Positions 11,390 to 22,021 of a stretch of 64,000 bases of DNA are shown piece by piece. Below the pieces are notes generated by a model. It had not been told where the DNA came from. It did not search any database and was given only the letters and a program-made list of their open reading frames with translations. Source of the stretch: Papaver somniferum (taxonomy: Eukaryota; Streptophyta; Magnoliopsida; Ranunculales; Papaveraceae). Position 1 is the stretch's first letter; every line of letters begins with the position of its first letter. The translations under genes and the position numbers were made by a program. The DNA lies in NCBI RefSeq assembly GCF_003573695.1, contig NC_039361.1, forward strand, positions 97,466,279-97,530,278, read 5' to 3'.

Positions 11390-11740
11390 GGCTTGGTGGC
11401 ATGGCCAAGGCTAGGATTTGGCGTCGTATCTAAAATTAGGTCTTAGAGGCATGGCCAAGGCTAGGTTTTGGAGTCGTGGCCAAAGTTAGGGCTTGGCGGC
11501 ATGGCCAAGGCTAGGATTTTGCGTCGTGGCCAAAGTTAGGGCTTGGCGTCGTGGCCAAAGTTAGTGCTTGGCGGCATGGCCAAGGCTAGGGCTTGGCGCC
11601 GTGGCCAAATTTAGGGCTTGGCGGCATGTCCAAGGCTAGGATTTGGCGCCGTGGCCAAAGTTAGGGCTTGGCGGCATGGACAAGTCTAGGATTTGGCGAC
11701 GTGGCCAAAGTTAGGGCTTAGCGGCATGGCCAAGGCTAAA
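11390..11740. repeat. 50-bp minisatellite, about seven copies
   Basis: The unit is GGCCAAAGTTAGGGCTTGGC followed by GGCATGGCCAAGGCTAGGAT and TTGGCGTCGT. The copies here are less regular than in the partner LTR. Confidence 0.8.
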
Positions 11741-12736
11741 GTGTCTCGTGGAATTTTGTGGACTATTACCAAAAATTAGGGTTTCGGCTAACGCTACTGG
11801 AGCAAAAGTCTTGTTTCGGTCATGAAATCCTAATTGGAGTCTGTTATGGCATTGGCCACGAACAGAAAATGGATTAGCACGTAGGTGCGCTAATTATGGT
11901 GCGTTGGCACGTTTGGCGTGTTCTGGCATGCCGCTTTGGCATGTGCGCTCGGCATGCTCGTTTGGCATGTTGGCGCGGTTTTGGGAAGCCAATTTGGCAT
12001 GGAGACCACTTGACGCAATTTCCACCTCTTTTAATGTTGTGGCAGGTTTAGGGCAACCTTATTGGTCAACAAAAGTAGTAGGCCGGCCAAGCATGGGCGT
12101 GGCTACCCTTTTGGCGCGCGTGGCGGGTTTAATGCGACCTGATTGGTCGATGAGGAATAGGGCCGGCAAGAATGGGCCCAACCACAACTCATGGGATTGT
12201 GGCAGGTTTAATGCGACCAGATTGGTCGATAAAGGAATAAGGGCCGGTTGGGTAGCATGGGGCGTGTCCAAGTGGCGTCGGCTATCCTATGGCATGACCA
12301 CGCTTCCCTCGTTGTTGCTCCTACTCCGCGGCTCTGTTTATTCTTTGCTTTCTGACTGAGTATTTTGTGCAAGGGCCTTAACCTTGGTACTTGGAGGTCT
12401 GTGCTACTCTGCTGCGAGTGAACATAAATCCTTCATGCCATACCAATATTAAAGGTTCTGCCAGGGAACATAAGCACAAGAAAAGTACTCAGAAGGCTCC
12501 GTCATTTGTTAGTAATGCAGCTAGGAGCTTATACACTCATTAGGCTCTATACTAGTGGACAATTCATCTAAGAGCTTGAGTTTCAATATAATATAAAGAG
12601 AGACATAGGTACTCATCAGATATATTCTCCAAATTCTCTGTGGAATATGGACATACCAAGGTCTACTACATCTGATACCGGGTCAGTTAGATATATTTTT
12701 ACAAATTTATCCCTGAACTAAAAAACACCATCAACA

Positions 12737-15700
12737 TTTATCCCCCTGCTTAGCTCGTAACAGTGGCATTTTTTTGGGGTAAGCATAAGATGGTGACAGA
12801 CAAGGATAAATATCAAAAGGGCAAGTCATGAGGAGATTTCCAGGAAGAATTTGGCTAACTTTTGGCAGGAGAAATCCGTGATACTTGAATTGGCGTCTTG
12901 GCGTACTTCCGGCTTTTCCATAGGGTGCTGGCGTTGGTGATGCAGGTCCGGCTGCGAAATGCTAATGCTGGCGCTGCAACCTTAGCTACAGGATGATGAT
13001 GATGACTGGCTTGACCACGGAACGAGCGGAGATGGCGCTTGGCTCCCGTCCGTGGAGTGATGGAAATGGCTTCAATCCGTGGAATGGTAGAAACGGATTT
13101 ATTCAATGGAATGGTGGAACCGAATTTGTTTTCTTGACCACGAGACGGGTAGAGATGGCGTTGAAACTTTGGCTCGACCGTGGAGCTGGAGGATGGAGAT
13201 GGTGTTGATGTCTCCTGGTTCGTGAAATGGTGGAAATGACACTTGGCTTCAGTCCATGGGATGGTGAAAATGGCACTTGGCTTCAGTCCGTGAAACGGTG
13301 GATGGCGTTGCTACTTCGGCCACAGAGCGGTGATGATGGTGGTGCAACTTCGACCACGGAGCGCTGACAGTGCTGCGACTTCGACCACGAACTGTTGATG
13401 TTAGCGCTCGGAGCGTTGGCGCTGGCTTGACCACGGAGTGCTGGTGGCATGGAGCGTTAGCGCTGGCCTGACCACGGAGCGCTGCAGGTTGAGCGGCTGG
13501 TGTTCCTCGTGCTGGCGCGCTGCTGGTTCGGCCATGGAACGGATATATTGGCACACTGCTTGTTCGGCTATGGATCATGAGTGTGATACGCCCAGTCATC
13601 TATTCCCGTTCATGGAGCAAGGAGGAATCCTGCTTCTGTTCAAACTCTAGAAACTACGTTAGTATGAAAAGGGGTATCGACCCTCTTCTGTTTTTGTTGC
13701 TCGTCCGGCTCCATGCTTTTTTCTGCAGCGTCCGTCTCCACTTTTTCTTCTTTAGCGGTGGTAGAGCGAGAATTAACAACAACAAAGCAATCTCCGTCAG
13801 TTGTAATCAGCAGTAAGGCGATCCAGGAGAACTCAAGGTAGGTGTTATTTTCCATTTTGCGCATGTAGCCACTCAACAGTACCATCAATATTCTCCAGAA
13901 TGTGTAATAAGGTTCTGACTCCAGAAGAATGAGTATCTGACCTCTCCAGTAGATTTAAAAATTTACCAAACTCCATTGCACTCTTGGGATGGATGAATGA
14001 AATATATGCTCGGCAATGATCATGTCGGGGCTAATTTTGGAGATTGTGGTTGCGTTGTTGGTCCATCCTTGACTTTAGGTTATCTGGTGCCTGGACTTTC
14101 TGATTGCGATGATGATATGTTGTGGATGCTTGCATCGTCGAAATCTTCTGTAGCCATTGGGTGAAGTAGACGAGCTGAGAGTGTTCCATTATCGATGTGC
14201 TGCTATCAAGTCTTCAAGGTCTTCGTCCCAAGCTACATCCTTTGAACCATCTTCTGAATCTTGAACTGTTGTATGGAATGGGATGCAGTGAGCAGTCCCC
14301 AGTTATACTTCTGCTAGATCGATGGCGTGTCCAGACATGTGAATGTATCTTTGTGGAATGCTTTTGGATTCTATGGTGTACGTGTACAGCTTCATGTTGA
14401 GGACTTCACGCGGCTCGTAAAATTTCGACAGTGATGATGTTGAAATCAGAAATAACATGGCTGAGGGGAGTGAAAGCATCCCATGTTGGTAGTCCCTATG
14501 TGTAATTATCCTGAGCCTATTTTCTCGCGGAAGATGTACTTCTACTGCATTCACTAGTAAGGTGGTGACTGTGTTCAAACCTCTAAACCTGAAGGAGGCT
14601 TCAGTCCCCAACTGTAGCCTACTTTAATTGCATCGCCTTGAATCCACGCTTATGGGATTTGATACAAGCTTATTGTACTCTTTTGTATGTGATGCTGGGG
14701 TTCTTGGAATCATCTCATGGATGAAAGAGATAGCAGTGAGAGATTTATGTCATTAATCGTGGCTCCCTCTGTCTCTTCAAGAAAATGTTTCAGATGCGTC
14801 TCTGGAGTTATCTCATGAATGCTTGATTGTTGTCGGGGATGTACCGCGATGAGAAGTCCCCAGTTGCACTTCTCTTTGGTTACTGAAGTTGTTTCCTCTG
14901 AGTAGGCTTGGCATCCGTCGTGGGCCTCGTAAAGTGTTGCACACGCCTTCTGGGCAGAGAGGTGATGATATCCTTACGCTACATATTTTAAGAGTAGATG
15001 ACCTCGTCGTGGCTATGATTTTTGGGTCGACCGTGTCTCCTGAGCTTTGTAGTGGTTGTTGTTATGGTAAACCTCTGGCTGGTATCAACAAACGAGCAAC
15101 AATAGTTCTTGGCAGTAGATATGATACGAAGAGACTACATTGTCGTAGAAACAAAATAGGTTTGCAGGAATTGCATGGGCGTCCATGGAAGCAAAGGGAT
15201 TGGCTGGACGCGTAAGCGAGTAAACTGTCCACGACCACGAGCTTTGGAGATATGGATCAAAAAGTGGCCACAACTACGAACCTTGGCTGGTTGTGATCAC
15301 GATCCTTGACAGGGAGGAGTAGCGACTTCTGGAGAGAACGTTGAAGCAGATTCTGGAGCGAAACCTTGAAGCGGAGCAGCTTCTGGAGAGAATGTTGATG
15401 CGGCTACTTCTGAGTTGTGGTCATGTCCGTCTGAGTCTTGGAAAGAACTTCTTGTCTCTTTCTCAAATCGAAAATGGTAATGGGAAAGATTGATTTTCTA
15501 TGGCTCCTCCAGCCTCGCGTTCTTACGAATAAGTGGTGGAAGCCCTGGTAATGATTGGAGGCGTCATGCTCGAAGAAATATTAGGATTAGCGGTGCCTCT
15601 GGCTCTGGTACTAAGAGGCGTCACGTCAGAGGGGATGCTTCTGGTGTTGCTGGTGTCGGCGGGTAGAGGATGTAACGCCATAGTTTTGGTCATTCCTTTT

Positions 15701-15889
15701 TTCTCTCGTCCGATACGGCCACATACTTTATTCTCTTAGGGTCTCTCCACAAAATTGAATTTTCAGGTTGCAAATCCAAGTTTGTTGTGTGACGCAATTC
15801 TGGTCGCGAGAAGTCCCCAGTCGTCTTTTATTGTCTGTATAACATCTTTATGCCGATCCGCGAAAAGACGGAGGATCTCCTATCCCCAG
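12737..15889 (-). other. Element 2 interior, GC-rich degenerate repeats, no intact gene
   Basis: 12860-13560 is a patchwork of words such as GACCACGGAGCGCTGGC and TGGAAATGGC, which look like decayed short tandem repeats. 14180-15900 holds scattered short frames on both strands with stops. The phrase AGTCCCCAGT or a close form recurs near 14296, 14600, 14856 and 15814, hinting at an old internal duplication. None of the frames here has a recognisable domain, so I call no gene. Confidence 0.55.
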
Positions 15890-16940
15890 GCGCAATTCCC
15901 CTGAATATGTCTTTTCTTGGACGATGCGCTTTAGAGCATTGCATTCACTGGTAGGATGATTGATGAACCTGTGGTAATGGAAATACTTGGGATTTGCCAT
16001 TTGTTATTCAGTTGGTAGGCGCCTAACAGGCGGTAGTTTGATGGCATCGTATTGAATCCATACTTCCAGGATTCCGATTACTTTCTCGATCGGGAACGGG
16101 AAGTTTGGAGTAGCATATCCAGTTTCTTGTTGTTGTACAAGAACCTTAGACGCGACCTTCTAGGGTGAAGCCATCTGATGCGCTGGTGCCACACGTTTGG
16201 GTTGTTCTTCCGCTGCTGGAGTTTTTCTCTTTCTTACTTCATTAGCGATTGTCTGGAGACTGGATATTTTATTAGAAAGACGTCTGCTTTCTTGAATGTC
16301 TTTACGGGCTTTTCCATTCTGGAACAGTTCAGATCGAATGAGTAAAGCAGCAGCGGATCTCTTAGCAGCTTCTGATGCAATATGGGAATTGATATTTTCC
16401 AGGAAGGATGCACATAATGAAATCACCTCTTCATTGCGAGGACTCTGATGAGAACGTGATAAATCCCACAAGTCTTCTTCCTGATCTTGGGAAAACATCT
16501 TTTGATCTTCATGAGCAGACAAGTTAGCTTGGTGGATACCTTTCCATTCAGCGTGACCATAGGCTTCATCCTCCTCACTAGGAGTAGGAATATGAATCTT
16601 GGAGAAAAAAACTACCACCATTAGCATTGATCCAAAATGAATAGTTGATAGTGTTTACTACAGAGTGAATACGTGTTGGTTCCTTTGACAGTTGATCCGT
16701 GAGTGCTTTCAAAAGCGTCAATACTCTGTCCTGCGTCTTGAAAATAGTAGCTTGATTCTCGACAATATCATTCAGGATTTTCGTCAAGTCATGAATAGTT
16801 GTTAAATATCGAGACTCCATAGCCTCGACAATGGTTTTGAATGAAAAAACGTATTTAGGGATAACATGTGGAGTATTTTTGTTGCTAGGAGAAGTAAAAT
16901 TGGGATTAAGGGTTTCTGAAGCATTCCTATGATCAACCAT
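15890..16940 (-). pseudogene. Element 2 gag-like remnant
   Basis: On the minus strand a frame starts with ATG at 16940 (MVDHRNASETLNPN...) and runs to about 16615. There it must shift by one base near a run of A/T (16606-16612) to join the frame ending at 16160. Beyond that stop, a further short open piece at about 16060-15890 encodes HYHRFINHPTSECNALKR, which resembles a plant gypsy-type gag zinc-knuckle region with its first Cys replaced. The middle part is rich in Glu, Arg and Lys. No protease or RT follows. This supports a gag-only derivative. The breaks are a frameshift, a stop at 16160 and the altered knuckle. Confidence 0.5.
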
Positions 16941-17044
16941 CTTGAGAAATTTAGAAAATTGAAAATGGGTTTGAATTTGGCATAAGACCAATTGGGATGA
17001 AAATGAAATTGGGATTTTAATTTGCAACCGAGAGATTTGATCTC

Positions 17045-17061
17045 CCATTGTGGTCCCCAAT
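17045..17061 (-). other. Element 2 primer-binding site candidate, primer unknown
   Basis: Directly next to the 5' LTR the minus strand reads ATTGGGGACCACAATGGGAG. TGGGGACC would pair with a tRNA ending GGTCCCCA. I cannot match it to a plant tRNA from memory. Confidence 0.4.
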
Positions 17062-17811
17062 TGTTTATGGGTGAAAACGGTTTCTGCTGGTTTTGGTAAA
17101 TTCGTATGTGTGGATGAGAAACGAGTCTAGACCCTAAACAATGTACTGCAAGGGAGTACTTTTGATTCGAGAGATCAATCTGTACAACCCTGGCCTAAAC
17201 CAAGAAATGGTCGTTCCAGGCTTGCTTCGGTCAAAAAGTCAAGGAGAAGGGTTGGTCTTAGGGAGGGAAGCGAAGAAAGTGTTGAGACCAGAATGATTCT
17301 GAAGGTGTGATTGTTTACGAATTGTACCAGAAAGTAAAACTGGCTAGCTGAATGGAAAGCTACCATGTGATTTCAGGTGATTTATGGATACTTTGTTGTT
17401 CTATGACCAAAACCTGTTGTTTGGTGGAAATAGGTGAAACCTATTTATACAAGTCGTAGTAAAACGTACCTTGGTCTCTTAGGAAGTGGAAACGATTGAG
17501 TAGTGGAAGAGTGGAGTAACGTGTAAAGTCAGAATTTATGCTTCCATAATGAAGGAAACGTTTACACCATTACTTCTTGCCATTACTAACCTCCTTTCTT
17601 CATGACACTTTCTTGTAACGGGCGTATTGTACGCCGCACGTTGTAAACCGCCATACCAATACCCTGATGAGTATCCCCCAGTTTGTGACATGTTTGATGT
17701 CTCGAGTGTTTTCGTGGAAAACATGTAGCACTTTGCTACGTGTGTCAAGTAAAAATCAAGAGGCTTGCAGCAGGAAAATAGCATGCGATGCTATTAGGCT
17801 TGTCTTGGCTG

Positions 17812-18350
17812 GTCGCCTGAAACTTACCACAAGCCTGCCAGCTCGGTGGTGAACTTTGATGGCTGAGATTGCATCTCATGATGAAGGGTAGCCGTTGATT
17901 ATGGCTACCTTCTATTGGCGCCTGATAATGGCGCAATGGCACTTTTGGTGCATGCCAGCGGCATTGTAGCATGGCTGGCGTGGCTCGTGCATGTCAGTGG
18001 CACGGTGGTGCAAGTGGCGCCTGGCGTAGCCATGGCCACTAGATTTAGGCGGCGGGTTACCTGAAAGTTGCCACAAATCTGTCCGTTGGGTGGCAAACTT
18101 GGATGGCTGAGATCGCATCTCATGAGGAAGGGTAGCCGTTGATTATGGATACCTTCTGTCGGCTCCTGGTAATGGCGCAATGGCACCTTTGGTGCATGCC
18201 AGTGGCATTGCAACATGGTTGGCATGGCTCGTGCATGTCAGTGGCGCCTGGCGTAGCCGTGGCCACTATATTTAGGCGGCGGGTTGCCTAAAAGTTGCCA
18301 CAAGTCTGTCGGTTCGGTGGAAAACTTGGATGGTTGAGATTGTAATTCAG
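17812..18350. repeat. 244-bp tandem repeat, three copies
   Basis: Same family as 10431-11265; one unit fewer, and the last unit has lost about 17 bp in the stretch after GTGCATGTCAGTGG. Confidence 0.85.
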
Positions 18351-18459
18351 GAGAGAGAGTGGCCGTCGATTATGGCCACATTCTATTGGCACCTGTTAGT
18401 GGCATAATGGCATAGTCGCGGCGTAGTGGCATGCGCCTACGACATGGAGGCATAGCCGC

Positions 18460-19030
18460 GTGTGCCATGGCCAAAGCTAGGATTTGGCTCCGCGGCCAAA
18501 GTTAGGGCTTGGCGGCATGGCCAATGCTAGGATTTGGCGTCGTGCCAAAAATTAGAGCTTGGCGGCATGGCCAAGGCTAGGTTTTGGCGTCGTGGCCAAA
18601 GTTAGGGCTTGGCGGCATGGCCAATGCTAGGATTTGGCGCCGTGCCAAAAATTAGGGCTTGGCGGCATGGATAAGGCTGGGTTTTGGCGCCGTGGCCAAA
18701 GTTAGGGCTTGGCGACATGGCCAAGGCTAGGATTTGGCGTCGTGGCCAAAGTTAGGGCTTGGCGGCATGGACAAGGCTAGGATTTGGCGTCGTGGCCAAA
18801 GTTAGGGCTTGGCGGCATGGCCAAGGATAGGATTTGGCGCCGTGGCCAAAGTTAGGGCTTGGCGGCATGGCCAAGGTTAGGATTTGGCGCCGTGGCCAAA
18901 GTTCGGGCTTGGCGGCATGGCCAAGGCTAGGATTTGGCGTCGTGGCCAAAGTTAGGGCTTGGCGGCATGGCCAAGACTAGGATTTGGCGTCGTGGCCAAA
19001 GTTAGGGCTTGGCGGCATGGCCAAGGCTAA
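18460..19030. repeat. 50-bp minisatellite, 11-12 copies
   Basis: CGTGGCCAAA recurs at 18741, 18791, 18841, 18891, 18941 and 18991, an exact 50-bp period. Flanking units carry small indels. Reading frames through it are periodic artefacts. Confidence 0.9.
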
Positions 19031-20028
19031 AGTGGCTCGTGGCATATTGTGGACTATGACCAAAAATTAGGGTTTCGACTAACGTTACTGAAGCAAAAGT
19101 CTTGTTTCGATCATGAAATCCTAATTGGAGTCCGTTATGGCATTGGACACGAACAGAAAGTGGATTAGCACGTAGGTGCGTTATTTATGGCGCGTTGGCA
19201 CGTTCGGCGTGTTTTGGCATGCCGCTTTGGCATGTGCGCTCGGCATGCTTGTTTGGCATGTTGGCGCGGTTTTGAGAAGACAATTTGGCATGGCGACCAC
19301 TTGACGTAATTTACACCTCTTTTAATGTTGTGGGAGGTTTAGGGAAACCTTATTGGTCAATAAAAGTATAAGGCCCGCCAAGCATGGGCGTGGCTACCCT
19401 TTTGGCGCGCGTGGCAGGTTTAATGCGACCTGATTGGTCGATGAGGAATAGGGCCGGCAAGTATGGGCCCAGCCACAACTCATGGGAGTGTGGTAGGTTT
19501 AATGCGACCTGATTGGTCGATAAAGGAATAAAGGTCGGTTGGGTAGCATGGGGCGCGGCCAAGTGGCGCCGGCTAGCCTATGGAATGGTCACGCTTCCCT
19601 CGTTGTTGCTCCTACTCCGCGGCTCCGTTTATTCTTTGCTTTCTGACTGAGTATTTTGTGCAAGGGCCTTAACCTTGGTACTTGGAGGTCCGTGCTACTC
19701 TGCCGCGAGTGAACATAAATCCGTCATGCCATACCAATATTAAGGGTTCTTCCAGGGAACATAAGCACAAGAAAGTACTCAGCAGGCTCCGACATTTGTG
19801 AGTAATGCAGCTAGGAGCTTATACACTCATTATGCTCTACACTAGTGGACAATTCATCTAAGAGCTTGAGTTTCAATATAATATGAAGAGAGACATAGGT
19901 ACTCATCGGATATATTCTCCAAAATCCCTGCGGAATATAGACATATCAATGTCTACTACATCTGATGCCGGGTCAGGTAGATAGATTTTTACAAATTTAA
20001 CACTGAACTAAAAACCACCATCAACAGT

Positions 20029-20190
20029 TGCATAACATGTTATTCACCATCTTTCCTGCATAACATGTCCGTTTTTGGTAAGCATAACCTGTCATTCATC
20101 TGCATAACAAGCTATGCATATTGTTTTTTTACACTGCATAACATGTTATTCGCCATCTTTCCTGTATAACATGTCCGTTTTTCTACAAAA
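20029..20190. repeat. GCATAAC palindrome array, copy cluster 3
   Basis: Five GCATAAC-starting units (at about 20030, 20060, 20082, 20104 and 20132) lie just right of element 2. They continue the array whose left side is at 9638-9656, so element 2 landed inside it. Confidence 0.8.
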
Positions 20191-20223
20191 TCTGTTACGC
20201 AAACATGAATGACAGACACATAC

Positions 20224-20500
20224 AAGAGACTCCCTTTCTCTTCCTAACAGCGTCGTGCTTTGCCTTGGTTCTCATCTCCCTTAGTTGGAGGTAACCATCA
20301 GTTTCCCCCTTTCCATCTTTTAGGTCATCATCATCAAGAACAAAAGTTAAAGTCGGAAAAAAAAATTGAATCTAGTGAATGCATGCAAGAATACAATCGA
20401 ATAAACTAGTTTTTCTTACCAAATTTTTTTCGTTAGGAGCTTTTGATCTCTTTTATTTAGGAGCTTTTGTTTTCTTTTCTTTTGTTGATGTTTCCTCCAT
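20224..20500 (-). pseudogene. 5' exons of the lysine-rich gene
   Basis: A start codon at 20500 opens an exon to 20420 (donor GTAAGA). It encodes MEETSTKEKKTKAPK and then a TAA at 20455-20453, so this copy is broken within the first exon unless the stop is bypassed. The next exon, 20316-20224 (93 bp, GT donor), is clearly related to the exon at 2328-2233: both read ...GETD...LQ...T(K/N)...KH(D/N)A... in the same phase. The gene would therefore run from 20500 leftward past position 616, with elements 1 and 2 lying in an intron. Its function is unknown. Lys-rich disordered protein is all that can be said. Confidence 0.45.
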
Positions 20501-20504
20501 TTCT

Positions 20505-20740
20505 GCTGAAGTGATTTCGATCGATTGAATTAGGGGAAGTAATTTCGAGGGTTTCTTGAATTGATTTCGATTGAAGCAGAGAAAGTAATTTCTAGGTTTT
20601 GTTGAACTGATTTCGGTCGATTGATGTAGGGAAAGTAATTTCTAGGTTTTGTTGAACTTTTTTCGATCAATTGAAGTAGGGGAAGTAATTTCTAGGGTTT
20701 GTTGAACTGTTTTCGATCGATTGAAGCGGGGGAATGATCG
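20505..20740. repeat. ~50-bp tandem repeat upstream of the lysine-rich gene
   Basis: GAAGTAATTTC-type words recur at about 20535, 20581, 20631 and 20681, each followed by TAGGTTTTGTTGAACTGA and TTTCGATCGATTGAAG. They lie in the presumed 5' leader of the gene starting at 20500. Confidence 0.8.
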
Positions 20741-21049
20741 ATTTCTAAGTTTTGAATGATCTAGAAAGTAATTTCTCTGCAAGAGATCCGTTATGGTGTT
20801 AAAACCGAGAGGGAAAATAGCTGGAAATAAATGAAGCTAGTGGAGGACGGTTACGGGGAATTTAATGAAACCGCCAAAGGGCAATTGAGTCTTTTCGTGG
20901 CTTTTAAACATTTTTAACATATTATATGGGTGCGACAGTGTGACTGGATCTGAAAAAAACCTTGGGCTTGATAAGAAAAAGTATTATCGGGACCACAATT
21001 AATTTTAGGTAACGTGACACCCATAATTATATGAAATTATTAAAAATGT
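20741..21049. other. Presumed promoter/flank of the lysine-rich gene
   Basis: No gene. This AT-rich stretch lies between the 50-bp repeat and the dense palindrome array. Confidence 0.4.
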
Positions 21050-21805
21050 TTGCATGACGGATTACGCATCCGCATGACGGGTTATGCATCAGGGGTATAA
21101 TTGGCAACGCAACTTGGATATAATATATCTAAAAATCCGCGCCTTGAAATTTTACAAATTTTATATCGTTGGAAATATTTTTAAGAGAGCTACGCAACGA
21201 GTACAAACAAGAATATCAAATTTTTGTTTTTCATGAAAAAATCGGAGGTGATCATCATTTTAGGCAAAATTTTCGAAAACTTGATACATGCATAACTATT
21301 ATGCAGCCACAAGAAAAGATGCATAACACATTCTGCAGACGCATAACGAATTATGCAACCATTTTCTCCACTGTGTAACAAATTATGCATTTTGATAACA
21401 AAGTTATGCATCTATAACAAGTTATGTAACCATTGTTTTCGTTGATTTTAGTGCGTCCATAAAAAAATTGATGCATAATGCAGTATGCATCCCATATTTA
21501 CGAATGCATATCAGGTTATGCATCTATTTTCTCGATGCATAAAAGATTGTGCAACAATTTTCTCGATGCATAATGCATTATGCAGTCATATTTTTGGATG
21601 CATAACCTGTTATGTAGATATTATTGTAAGTGCATGACAAGTTATGCAACCTTATTTTTTGTTGGTTTCAATACTAAGAAAAAAATAGTTGCACAACGTG
21701 TTATGCGACCGTTTTCTGGACTGCATAACAAGTTATGTAAAAAAAAAGCTCCAGAACGTGTTATGCAACCAATTTCGAGAATGCATAACAAGTTATGCAA
21801 CAAAT
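21050..21805. repeat. Dense GCATAAC/GTTATGC palindrome array, main cluster
   Basis: About 20 imperfect palindromes occur in 750 bp, many of the form TGCATAAC-NN-GTTATGCA. Examples are ATGCATAACAAGTTATGCAA at about 21781 and GATGCATAACCTGTTATGTA at about 21597. Half-sites are 7-8 bp with a 2-bp spacer and the spacing between units is variable (roughly 20-60 bp). This layout resembles the subterminal transposase-binding arrays of plant DNA transposons. Confidence 0.85.
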
Positions 21806-22021
21806 TTGTAAGTTGTCCCGCTCCAATCTCGCTAATCGAAATCGCAAATTCGTAAATTAGCAACGCCAAACAGTAAGTAATGGACAAATTAAGCAAACCC
21901 CAGAATGCAAAATACATAGAAAACCAAATGTGAATTGTATTATAAAGACTAACTAGCAAAACCGAAGTCCAAGCATTAAAAATTCAGGTGTCATTTACAC
22001 ATTGCGGTGACATAACAATAC
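21806..22021 (-). other. Intron-like sequence after exon 2 of the exonuclease-like gene
   Basis: It follows the GT donor at 22021-22020 on the minus strand. AT-rich, no coding signal. Confidence 0.5.

Larger units (their letters stand above)
9676..12736 (-). repeat. Element 2, 3' LTR (3.06 kb)
   Basis: This LTR contains four copies of a ~244-bp repeat (10431-11265) and about seven copies of a 50-bp GC-rich repeat (about 11390-11740). Its end is very GC-rich compared with surrounding DNA. The long open frames inside are by-products of the repeats and not supported as genes. Confidence 0.85.
9676..20026 (-). mobile_element. Element 2: large non-autonomous LTR retrotransposon, gag remnant only
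   Basis: Direct repeats at 9676-12736 (3061 bp) and 17062-20026 (2965 bp) share ends TGTTT(A/G)TGGGTGAAAACGG and CACCATCAACA. A polypurine tract on the minus strand (AGCAGGGGGATAAA, from 12737-12750) sits beside the left LTR. The element therefore reads on the minus strand, with its 5' LTR at 17062-20026. The flanking 5-mers ATTGT (9671-9675) and GTTGC (20027-20031) agree at three of five positions, so the target duplication is decayed or imperfect. The interior holds a gag-like remnant (16940-15890) and no pol. LTR length differs because two tandem-repeat families changed copy number. Confidence 0.85.
17062..20026 (-). repeat. Element 2, 5' LTR (2.97 kb)
   Basis: Partner of 9676-12736. It has three units of the 244-bp repeat (17812, 18056, 18283, the last period only 227 bp) and 11-12 units of the 50-bp repeat (18460-19030). 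Confidence 0.85.

Noticed and set aside
11904..12359. 151-codon plus-strand frame
   Set aside because: It lies in GC-rich LTR sequence; the corresponding part of the other LTR does not keep the frame open, and no domain is seen.
12855..13650. Overlapping frames in the GC-rich block
   Set aside because: Composition follows decayed repeat words; no start context, domain or neighbour supports a gene.
10400..15800. High-GC block as possible bacterial or organelle transfer
   Set aside because: It lies entirely inside an LTR retrotransposon, bounded by its repeats, and shows minisatellite structure rather than foreign genes.
21050..21805. CRISPR-like repeat array
   Set aside because: Units are imperfect palindromes with irregular spacing in plant nuclear DNA; no direct repeats with uniform spacers and no cas genes.
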